Assembly: GCA_034005175.1 (NCBI GenBank)
Contig: JAVEVF010000034.1
Span: forward strand, 1 to 18,064
Origin: JAVEVF01 sp034005175
GTDB taxonomy: Bacteria; Actinomycetota; Coriobacteriia; Anaerosomatales; SLCP01
Direction of reading: 5' to 3'
DNA length: 18,064 nucleotides
Shown here: in pieces, positions 1 through 6,551 of the stretch
Layout: each line of letters opens with the position of its first letter
Position numbering within the stretch: position 1 is the stretch's first letter
Notes under the pieces: model-generated
The model's input: the letters and a program-made list of their open reading frames with translations, nothing else
Told to the model about the DNA's origin: nothing
Database searches by the model: none
Translations under genes and position numbers: made by a program

Positions 1-1246
1 AAAACGCATCGATCTCTTCGTCGGTGTGCGCCAGCGAGACAAATGTCGCCTCGAACTGGCTAGGAGCAAGCCAGAAGCCGTGGTCAAGCATGCCGCGGAA
101 GTACGCGGCGTACATGTTGGTGTCACTCGTAGATGCGGTCGCCCAGTTTGAGACCTCAAGATGGGTGAAGAACATGCACGCCATCGAACCCACACGGTTG
201 CACTGCACGTGCACGGCCGCGCTGCCCGCCGCACGGCAAAGCCCGCCTGCGAGCTTCGCGCCCTTGCGCTCGAGCTCCTCGTAGACGTCGGGCTGCTTGA
301 GCGCTTCGATGGTCGCAAGCCCTGCCACCATAGCGACCGGATTGCCTGAGAGTGTGCCAGCCTGGTACACGGGGCCCACGGGCGCCAGATGCTCCATGAT
401 CTCGCGCTTACCTCCGAAAGCACCCACCGGAAACCCTCCACCGATGATCTTGCCTAGCGTGGTGAGATCGGGTGTCACGCCATACAGCTCCTGCGCGCCG
501 CCAAGGGCCACACGAAATCCCGTGATGACCTCGTCGAAGATAAGCACCACTCCGTATCGGTCGCACAGGTCGCGCAATCCCTGCAAGAAGCCGGCGCGTG
601 GTGGCACGACGCCCATGTTGCCCGCGATAGGCTCGACGATGATGGCGGCGATCTGCTCGCCTTCGGCTTCGAGTGTCTGCCCGACGGCTGCAAGGTCATT
701 GTAGGGAAGCACGATAGTGTCGGCGACGGTTCCGCCCGTCACGCCGGGCGTCGAGGGGATGCCGAGTGTGAGCAGCCCGCTACCGGCCGCAACAAGAAGC
801 GCGTCGGAGTGGCCATGGTAGTTGCCATCGAACTTGATGAACTTGTCTCGGCCGGTGTATCCGCGAGCGAGCCGAATCGCGCTCATGGTGGCTTCTGTGC
901 CCGACGACACCATACGCACCTCTTCGATGCTGGGCACAGCATCGGCGACGGCCTCGGCAAGTGCCACCTCGGCACACGTCGGTGCACCGTATGACGTACC
1001 ACGTTCCAGCTGATCTCGCACGGCATCCAACACGGCCTCAGGTGCATGGCCGAGAATCATAGGCCCCCAGGAGGCGACGAAATCGATGTACTCGCGCCCG
1101 TCAACATCCCAGATGTGCGAGCCTTTCGCACGATCAACGAAGCGCGGCTCGATGCCCACGCTCTTGTACGCACGCACCGGTGAGTTCACTCCGCCGGGGA
1201 TGAACTTGCATGCGGCAGAAAAGCAATCTGAGGAGTTCGTGCTCAT
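1..1246 (-). CDS. hemL: Glutamate-1-semialdehyde 2,1-aminomutase (3' end off the window)
   Basis: This PLP enzyme makes 5-aminolevulinate from the glutamate-1-semialdehyde released by HemA, in the cytoplasm. About 415 codons are visible; the C-terminal end lies left of base 1. The protein opens with MSTNSSDCF and then has the family's early PGGVNSPVRA segment. A GTEATMSAIRLAR segment is the usual PLP-phosphate region, and the Schiff-base lysine is about K266 (codon 449-451) in a TLGKIIGGGFPVGAFGG context. The ATG at 1246-1244 has an AAGGAG about 11 nt upstream, slightly far, but no better start is seen. It lies on the same strand as the other heme genes but is separated from them by the plus-strand sugar cassette. 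No frameshift is seen. The assignment is secure; only the 3' end is unknown. Confidence 0.96.
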   Translation of the reverse strand, partial: MSTNSSDCFSAACKFIPGGVNSPVRAYKSVGIEPRFVDRAKGSHIWDVDGREYIDFVASWGPMILGHAPEAVLDAVRDQLERGTSYGAPTCAEVALAEAVADAVPSIEEVRMVSSGTEATMSAIRLARGYTGRDKFIKFDGNYHGHSDALLVAAGSGLLTLGIPSTPGVTGGTVADTIVLPYNDLAAVGQTLEAEGEQIAAIIVEPIAGNMGVVPPRAGFLQGLRDLCDRYGVVLIFDEVITGFRVALGGAQELYGVTPDLTTLGKIIGGGFPVGAFGGKREIMEHLAPVGPVYQAGTLSGNPVAMVAGLATIEALKQPDVYEELERKGAKLAGGLCRAAGSAAVHVQCNRVGSMACMFFTHLEVSNWATASTSDTNMYAAYFRGMLDHGFWLAPSQFEATFVSLAHTDEEIDAF

Positions 1247-1288
1247 AGGTCCGTATGCTCCTTGTGATAGCGCAATGGGAATCACCGT

Positions 1289-1294
1289 ATTCTA
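1289..1294 (-). promoter_or_regulatory. Candidate -10 element for hemL
   Basis: The minus strand reads TAGAAT here, five of six matches to TATAAT, about 43 nt upstream of the hemL ATG. The -35 region at normal spacing is poor. The same hexamer occurs before hemA and before the divergent dehydrogenase gene, which supports it modestly. Confidence 0.35.
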
Positions 1295-1356
1295 CACGTT
1301 CGGGCTGGCGCCACGTTGCGCGCGCCGCGTGCCGGCACCGCGAGAACAACGCCATA

Positions 1357-1372
1357 TGTCACTTCGGTGACA
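1357..1372. promoter_or_regulatory. Perfect 16-base palindrome between divergent genes (operator or hairpin)
   Basis: TGTCACTTCGGTGACA is two exact 6-base arms around TTCG. It lies roughly midway between the hemL start and the start of the sugar cassette, close upstream of the plus-strand TAGAAT at 1400-1405. Its position suits an operator controlling one or both promoters. As RNA it would be a UUCG-capped hairpin, but no T-run follows on either strand, so a terminator is unlikely. Matching half-sites (TGTCAC) occur twice in the hemA leader. No known regulator is assigned. Confidence 0.4.
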
Positions 1373-1399
1373 ACGGTGCTGCACATGCGTCTCGTAGAG

Positions 1400-1405
1400 T
1401 AGAAT
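1400..1405 (+). promoter_or_regulatory. Candidate -10 element for the sugar cassette
   Basis: TAGAAT lies about 65 nt before the first cassette ATG, with an overlapping TAGAGT just before it. The -35 at 17 nt spacing is weak (TGCTGC). It is the only plausible plus-strand promoter in the 224-base divergent region, which otherwise holds only a GC-rich stretch and the palindrome at 1357-1372. Confidence 0.35.
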
Positions 1406-1470
1406 CATCGGGTATGCCCAGGGCGTGCCGACGGCTGTCCCGATGACCGGAAAGGCTGGTGTCCCACCGG

Positions 1471-2496
1471 ATGAGCACACCTTTGCGCGTGGGTTTCGTA
1501 GGTTTTGGCTATTGGGGGCCCAACATCTTGCGCAACCTCGACCGTCTCCCCAATGCCCAGGTGGTGGTCGCCTGCGACCTCAACCCCGCAAACCTCACGA
1601 AGCTCTCTTCGGCGTACCCTCATATCACGACAACCGACGACTTCGACGCGATGCTCGCCGACTACGCGCTTGATGCCGTCGTCGTGGCGAGCTCGGCCCC
1701 GTCCCACGCGGCGCTAGCAAGCAAGGTGCTTGAGGCCGGCAAACACTGCTTTGTGGAAAAGCCGCTCACGCTCGCCTCGGCCGATGCCAGACATCTCGTC
1801 GATCTTGCCGAGAACAACGACCTCGTGCTCATGGTCGGGCACCTCATGGTCTATCACGGAGCCATCGAGTGGATTCGCGACTATATCGACTCTGGCGAGC
1901 TCGGCGATGTGCGCTATCTGTACTTCCAGCGGCTCAACCTCGGCAAGGTGCGGGCCGATGAGAACTCGTTCTGGTCGCTCGCCCCTCACGACGTCTCGGT
2001 CGCGCTGTATCTACTGGGCGAAGCACCAGACTCTGTCTCAGCAACCGGAGCTGACTACCTGCGCGACGGCGTGCATGACGTCGTCTTCGCGAACCTGCAC
2101 TTCCCCAGCGGGCGGATGGCAAACATCCACGTGAGCTGGCTCGACCCGCACAAGGTGCGACGGATGACCATCGTAGGCAGCAAGAAGATGCTTGTCTTCG
2201 ACGACATGGAGGCCACCGATAAGATCTGGATCTACGACAAGGGCGTGGAGCCTACCGATGCGATGGCGTACGGCGAGGATCTCACGTTGCGTTTCGGTGA
2301 CATCCGAGTGCCGTACGTGCAGCTCTCCGAGCCGCTAGCTGCCGAGATGAGTCACTTCGTGCAGTGCTGCCAGGACCACACGACACCTCGCAGCAGCGGC
2401 ATGGACGGGCTGCGCACAGTTCAGGTGCTTGAAGCCACCGACACGTCGCTTGCCAACGGCGGTGCTCCCGTGGCCATCGAGGTGAATGGCCGATGA
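1471..2496 (+). CDS. Gfo/Idh/MocA-family NAD-dependent sugar dehydrogenase (WbpB/WlbA-like)
   Basis: A 341-residue oxidoreductase. An N-terminal Rossmann fold has GFGYWG at residues 11-16, the EKP motif is at 96-98, and an APHD (H173, D174) sits in the C-terminal catalytic domain. This is a complete Gfo/Idh/MocA layout. WbpB/WlbA in this family oxidise C3 of UDP-GlcNAc-uronate, the first step toward 2,3-diacetamido sugars. The next three genes supply the acyltransferase, aminotransferase and epimerase of that same pathway, so this role is inferred from context. Start choice: ATG 1471 gives a typical N-terminus but its AAAGG is 15 nt away; GTG 1459 adds four residues with the same AAAGG only 3 nt away. 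The stop overlaps the next start (ATGA). The exact substrate cannot be read from the sequence. Confidence 0.85.
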   Translation: MSTPLRVGFVGFGYWGPNILRNLDRLPNAQVVVACDLNPANLTKLSSAYPHITTTDDFDAMLADYALDAVVVASSAPSHAALASKVLEAGKHCFVEKPLTLASADARHLVDLAENNDLVLMVGHLMVYHGAIEWIRDYIDSGELGDVRYLYFQRLNLGKVRADENSFWSLAPHDVSVALYLLGEAPDSVSATGADYLRDGVHDVVFANLHFPSGRMANIHVSWLDPHKVRRMTIVGSKKMLVFDDMEATDKIWIYDKGVEPTDAMAYGEDLTLRFGDIRVPYVQLSEPLAAEMSHFVQCCQDHTTPRSSGMDGLRTVQVLEATDTSLANGGAPVAIEVNGR

Positions 2497-3272
2497 GCAC
2501 GCGCGCCACCGGCACCCCTGGCACGGAGCGCGCCGATGTCCATGTGGCTGCCTCGGCTCATATCGGCGATGGCGTGAGCATCGGACAGTTCGTGGTCATC
2601 GATGCTGACGCCTCTATCGGGGACGGGTGCGTGATCGGCAACCACGTCACTATCGGTGAAGGCGCCAAGATCGGTGCGGGATGTCGCATCGCGGACTTCG
2701 CATTCGTGGGCAAGCGGCCGATGCTTGCGAAGTCCTCGACCGCGGCGGATGGCGTGCTTGCGGGTGTCGTGCTCGGCGAGGGATGTGCGGTGGGAAGCCA
2801 CACCGTGCTCATGGCGGGAAGCACCTTCGGCAAAGACTGCGTCATCGGCGACAACGCTGGCGTGCGCGAGCGCTGCACGGTCGGAGACTCGGTTGTCATC
2901 GGGCGCAGCACCACAGTCGAGAACGACACCACCATCGGTGACCGCACGCGCATCCAGACGGGAGCATACGTCACCGCATACGTGACCATCGATGAAGACG
3001 TCTTCATCGCGCCCATGGTCGTCACGACAAACGACAACTTCATGGGTCGCACCGAGAAGCGTCTTGAGCTCATGAAAGGCGCCACGATCCGGCGAGGCGC
3101 TCGTATCGGAGGGGGCGCCCACCTGCTGCCGGATGTGGAGATAGGTGAAGAAGCGTTCATCGCCACCGGGGCGGTAGTCACGCGCGACGTGCCGCCCCGA
3201 GCCGTCGTGATGGGCGTACCCGCCAAGTATGTGAAGGACGTCGCAGCGAACGAGCTGCTTGAGAACCAGTGA
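2493..3272 (+). CDS. Left-handed beta-helix (hexapeptide-repeat) N-acyltransferase, WbpD/WlbB-like
   Basis: A 259-residue acyltransferase built almost wholly of hexapeptide repeats (IGDGVSIGQFV-type, about residues 15-230), the fold of trimeric acetyl-CoA-dependent transferases. A TNDNFMGR loop near residue 180 and a closing segment GAVVTRDVPPRAVVMGVPAK match the sugar-nucleotide N-acetyltransferase group. The likely job is acetylation of the 3-amino group made by the downstream aminotransferase. It is longer than WbpD (about 190 residues): an extra run of N-terminal repeats resembles LpxD/LpxA-like helices, so an alternative acyl donor or substrate is possible. Its ATG overlaps the previous stop by the ATGA arrangement, so translation is probably coupled. 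The gap to the next gene is 36 bases. Confidence 0.85.
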   Translation: MSTRATGTPGTERADVHVAASAHIGDGVSIGQFVVIDADASIGDGCVIGNHVTIGEGAKIGAGCRIADFAFVGKRPMLAKSSTAADGVLAGVVLGEGCAVGSHTVLMAGSTFGKDCVIGDNAGVRERCTVGDSVVIGRSTTVENDTTIGDRTRIQTGAYVTAYVTIDEDVFIAPMVVTTNDNFMGRTEKRLELMKGATIRRGARIGGGAHLLPDVEIGEEAFIATGAVVTRDVPPRAVVMGVPAKYVKDVAANELLENQ

Positions 3273-3308
3273 AAGCCGGCCGTCTGGCCGCTTATGGAAG
3301 GAGACCAC

Positions 3309-4409
3309 GTGTCCATCCCCCTGCTCGACCTACAAGCGCAGTACCTCGAGCTGAAAGGCGAGCTTGACTCGGCAATCGGCGAAGTCATGTCGACCGCAGG
3401 CTTCATCGGCGGTCCCCGGGTTCGCGACCTCGAAACCGCCATCGCCGCATACTGTGGGACCAAACACGCCGTGGCATGCGGCAACGGCACTGACGCGCTC
3501 TTCCTCATAATGCACGCACTTGGCATCGGGAAAGGCGACGAGGTCATCACCACGCCGTTCACGTTCATCGCCACCGCCGAGGCAATCGCACATGTCGGTG
3601 CGACGCCGGTGTTTGTGGACATCGAGCCGGGGACGTACAACATCGATGTGTCCCAGATCGAGGCCGCTATCACCGAGCGCACCAAAGCCGTCATGCCGGT
3701 GCATATCTTCGGACAGTGTGCAGACATGGACGCCATCAATGAGATCGCTAGGCGTCACGGGCTTCGCGTGGTCGAAGACGCCTGCCAAGCGATCGGAGCC
3801 ACCTATAAGGGCAAGCACGCAGGTGCGCTTGCTGATGCGGCAGCGTTCTCCTTCTTCCCAAGCAAGAACCTCGGCTGCGCTGGTGACGGCGGGATGCTCA
3901 CCACCGATGACGACGAGATCGCCGCATCCTGCCGAAAGCTCGCCAACCACGGCACCACGGTGAAGTACCACCACGACGCTATCGGTGTAAACTCGCGCCT
4001 TGACGCGCTGCAAGCCGCCATCCTTCTCGTGAAGCTCCCACACCTCGACCGCTGGAACGCCGAGCGCCGAGCAGCCGCGACCCTCTATGACGAGCTGCTC
4101 GCTGACACCTCGCTTGGCCTCACCTCCGTGCGTGAGTACGGCGACGGGGTGGTGCATCTCTATATCGCGGCCTCCCCCGAACGTGATCGCCTCATGGGAG
4201 CGCTGAAGAAGGCTGGCATCGGCACGGCCGCCTACTACCCCATCCCGCTACACCGCCAAGAGGCGTTCGCTCACCTCGGATACGCTGAAGGCTCGCTACC
4301 TGTTGCCGAGGCGGCCTGCCCGCAGACGTTCGCTCTGCCGGCCTTCCCAGGCATAACGCGTAAGCAGCAGGAGACGGTCGTGGCTGCGCTGCTCGAGGCG
4401 GGGGCCTAG
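3309..4409 (+). CDS. DegT/DnrJ/EryC1/StrS-family PLP aminotransferase (WbpE-like)
   Basis: A 366-residue sugar aminotransferase of fold type I. It starts with the family's SIPLLDLQAQY segment and has GNGTDAL (about 59-64) for phosphate binding. The PLP-nitrogen aspartate is D157 (VVEDACQAIGA) and the Schiff-base lysine is K186 (FFPSKNLG). Its PFTFIATAEAIA and MPVHIFGQCADMDAI segments resemble WbpE, which transaminates UDP-3-keto-GlcNAc-uronate; that role is inferred from resemblance and neighbours. The GTG at 3309 is preferred because GGAAGGAG stands 5-6 nt upstream; an in-frame ATG at 3294 would put this Shine-Dalgarno inside the gene. Four bases separate it from the epimerase gene. Confidence 0.88.
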   Translation: MSIPLLDLQAQYLELKGELDSAIGEVMSTAGFIGGPRVRDLETAIAAYCGTKHAVACGNGTDALFLIMHALGIGKGDEVITTPFTFIATAEAIAHVGATPVFVDIEPGTYNIDVSQIEAAITERTKAVMPVHIFGQCADMDAINEIARRHGLRVVEDACQAIGATYKGKHAGALADAAAFSFFPSKNLGCAGDGGMLTTDDDEIAASCRKLANHGTTVKYHHDAIGVNSRLDALQAAILLVKLPHLDRWNAERRAAATLYDELLADTSLGLTSVREYGDGVVHLYIAASPERDRLMGALKKAGIGTAAYYPIPLHRQEAFAHLGYAEGSLPVAEAACPQTFALPAFPGITRKQQETVVAALLEAGA

Positions 4410-4413
4410 AAAG

Positions 4414-5487
4414 ATGCGAATCATGTCAGTGGTGGGCGCTCGCCCACAGTTCGTGAAGGCAGCTCCGGTCTGCCAGGCATTGCGCGAGCGCCACGAGGAG
4501 CTGCTCGTGCACTCGGGGCAACACTACGACTACGCGATGTCCGACGTGTTCTTCGAGCAGCTCGGGGTGCCTGCCCCCGACTTCACACTGGGTGTGGGTT
4601 CTGGCCCGCACGGCAGGATGACCGGAGCCATGCTGGGCATGCTTGAGCAGCTCTTCATGGAAGAGGCGCCCGATGCCGTTCTGGTGTATGGCGACACAAA
4701 CACCACGCTTGCTGGCGGGCTAGCCGCCGCCAAGCTCAATATCCCCGTGGTGCACGTGGAGGCAGGTTTGCGCTCCTTCAACCGCACGATGCCCGAGGAG
4801 ATCAACCGTGTGCTCGTCGACCACCTCTCCGAGCTCCTCCTGTGCCCGACCCATGTGGCCGCTGACAACCTCGCGGCGGAAGGTATCAGGGATGGCGTGC
4901 ACATCGTCGGCGACGTCATGATCGATACCGCTCGCTTCTTTGCCGAGCGCGCAGATACCGCCGCCACCCTCGCCACCTACGGGGTCGCGCCTCGCGAGTA
5001 CTACCTCGCCACAGTACACCGGGCATCGAACACCGATGATCGCGAGGCCCTTGGTTCGCTCATCGAGGGCCTCGGTGGCGTGGGTGCACCGGTGCTTTGG
5101 GCCGTACATCCTCGAACACGGGCTCGTCTGGCCGAGTTCGGGCTTGAAGAAGCCGTCTCTCGATTGACCAACATACGCGTGCTTGACCCCATCCCCTATA
5201 TAGAGACCGTCGCGCTTCTGCGCTCGGCACGTGCGCTGCTCACCGACTCGGGCGGGATGCAGAAAGAAGCTTACTTCTTTGGCGTGCCGTGCATCACGCT
5301 GCGTGATGAGACCGAGTGGGTGGAGACCGTGGAGCTTGGCTGGAACACGCTCGTGGGCACCGACCCACGCGCAATCGCCGAGGCAGCGGCTCATCCCGCA
5401 CATCCCGCCGAGCGCCCCGCCGTATACGGGGACGGCCATGCGGCCGCAACCATCGCGCGCGTTGTCGAGGAGCACTTCTCGGCCTGA
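4414..5487 (+). CDS. wecB: UDP-N-acetylglucosamine 2-epimerase family protein (WecB/WbpI-like)
   Basis: A 357-residue non-hydrolysing 2-epimerase with two Rossmann-like domains (GT-B fold). Visible family segments are VVGARPQFVKAAP (6-18), YGDTNT (92-97), HVEAGLRSFNRTMPEEINR (114-132), a TVHR motif and TDSGGMQKEA with the conserved C-terminal active-site glutamate. Length is normal. The family interconverts UDP-GlcNAc and UDP-ManNAc. As the last gene of a dehydrogenase-acyltransferase-aminotransferase-epimerase set, it more likely acts like WbpI on UDP-2,3-diacetamido-glucuronate, giving the mannuronate isomer; sequence alone cannot separate the two. The start follows the previous stop by four bases and lacks a clear Shine-Dalgarno, so translation may depend on coupling. 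It is convergent with ahbAB. Confidence 0.9.
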   Translation: MRIMSVVGARPQFVKAAPVCQALRERHEELLVHSGQHYDYAMSDVFFEQLGVPAPDFTLGVGSGPHGRMTGAMLGMLEQLFMEEAPDAVLVYGDTNTTLAGGLAAAKLNIPVVHVEAGLRSFNRTMPEEINRVLVDHLSELLLCPTHVAADNLAAEGIRDGVHIVGDVMIDTARFFAERADTAATLATYGVAPREYYLATVHRASNTDDREALGSLIEGLGGVGAPVLWAVHPRTRARLAEFGLEEAVSRLTNIRVLDPIPYIETVALLRSARALLTDSGGMQKEAYFFGVPCITLRDETEWVETVELGWNTLVGTDPRAIAEAAAHPAHPAERPAVYGDGHAAATIARVVEEHFSA

Positions 5488-5505
5488 GAAAGCACGGGAA
5501 GAACA

Positions 5506-5526
5506 CCCGCTGGGCAGCACGGCGGG
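5506..5526. terminator. Possible hairpin between convergent genes
   Basis: CCCGC and GCGGG arms lie in the 57-base gap between the epimerase stop and the ahbAB stop. The stem is only five pairs with an 11-base loop and no T-run, so this is a weak bidirectional terminator candidate. Confidence 0.2.
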
Positions 5527-5544
5527 GCAAGCGTCGGCCTGCAG

Positions 5545-6549
5545 CTACTCGGCGAAGTACCTCATCGAGGTCTTCTTGAACTCCCGCACCGAATACAGCA
5601 GCCTCGGCTCAGCCAATCCTGTCGCCTCGCGGATACGGCGTGCAACGTCCTCGCATTCGTCGCGAGTATGGCCGTGGATCATGGTGTACATATTCGCGGG
5701 CCAGGTGGGCGCAGGCGGCCTTTGATAGCAGTGGCTCACCTCTTTGAAGGAAGCCATGATGCGGCCGGCCTCCTCCACTTGATCCTCGGGAACACTCCAC
5801 ACGCCCATGGCATTGGCAGCGTACCCTGTCTTGTGATGCTTGATGGCGGCGCCAAAGCGGCGAATCACCCCGCTATCTCGCCAGGTTGTTGTGCGCTCTA
5901 TCACCCACTCCTCGGTGATCTCCAGACCACGTCGGCGCAGAGATTCGGCAAGATCGGCGAAGGGCGCAAGGGATTCGGGCAGATCGTCTTGGAGCAGGCG
6001 GGCAAGCGCCTTCTCCTCCTCTGTGAAGATCACGGGCTTGATCTCGGCGGGTTTCACGACAGGCGGTGGTTCGGCCCGATCCTGCCGCTTGCCGGTGAGA
6101 TCGAAGTCCACGCGAATCTTGAACAGACGAATAGCGGGAAGATCGAGGATGTCGTGGATGTTCGTGGTGGCAGCTATCTCCGAGAGGATCTCCTCGATGC
6201 GCTCCTGGCCCTCGGCGATGAGCGTGAACCAGATGTTGTAGCGATCCTCACGCAAGTAGTTGTGAGTGACGTTGGGGTAGCAGCCAATGAGCGCTGCCAC
6301 CTCCTCCACGCGCTCGGGAGGAGTCGCTATCGCGCAGAGTGTGGAGCGGTAGCCAAGACGCGCCGAATCGAAGATCGCACCGATACGACGGATGACACCG
6401 CCTCGCTTGAGCCCGAGCACGGAGTCGTGCACCTCAGCCTCGGTGACGCCCAACCGCTCGGCCAACACCGCATATGGGGTGGATGCCACCGGGAAGTTCG
6501 CTTGAATCTCAGTGAGTGTCTGCCTGTCGAGTTCTGTCAGCTCCGCCAC
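5545..6549 (-). CDS. ahbAB: Siroheme decarboxylase, AhbA-AhbB fusion
   Basis: This 334-residue protein holds both halves of siroheme decarboxylase, normally two Lrp/AsnC-like subunits of about 150-180 residues. Each half has a winged-helix N-part followed by a ferredoxin-like alpha/beta part. Half A (about 1-150) contains VIRRIGAIFDS and HNYLREDRYNIWFTLI. Half B (about 175-334) contains VIRRFGAAIKHHKTG, SHCYQRP and NMYTMIHG; these are hallmarks of AhbA/NirD and AhbB/NirL-type proteins. It removes the C12 and C18 acetate carboxyls of siroheme to give 12,18-didecarboxysiroheme. A charged Pro-rich linker near 150-170 joins the halves. GTG 6549 has GAGGA six nt upstream and is preferred; GTG 6555 overlaps the ahbD stop as GTGA but has no room for a Shine-Dalgarno. 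NirDL fusions of the heme d1 pathway are related, but the AhbC and AhbD neighbours favour heme b. Confidence 0.92.
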   Translation of the reverse strand: MAELTELDRQTLTEIQANFPVASTPYAVLAERLGVTEAEVHDSVLGLKRGGVIRRIGAIFDSARLGYRSTLCAIATPPERVEEVAALIGCYPNVTHNYLREDRYNIWFTLIAEGQERIEEILSEIAATTNIHDILDLPAIRLFKIRVDFDLTGKRQDRAEPPPVVKPAEIKPVIFTEEEKALARLLQDDLPESLAPFADLAESLRRRGLEITEEWVIERTTTWRDSGVIRRFGAAIKHHKTGYAANAMGVWSVPEDQVEEAGRIMASFKEVSHCYQRPPAPTWPANMYTMIHGHTRDECEDVARRIREATGLAEPRLLYSVREFKKTSMRYFAE

Positions 6550-6551
6550 GC

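Noticed and set aside
2558..3739. A 393-codon open frame on the minus strand opposite the acyltransferase and aminotransferase genes
   Set aside because: It has Ser/Pro/Met-rich low-complexity content and no motif, and it runs antisense to two clearly recognised genes. It is an open-frame artefact of GC-rich codon use.
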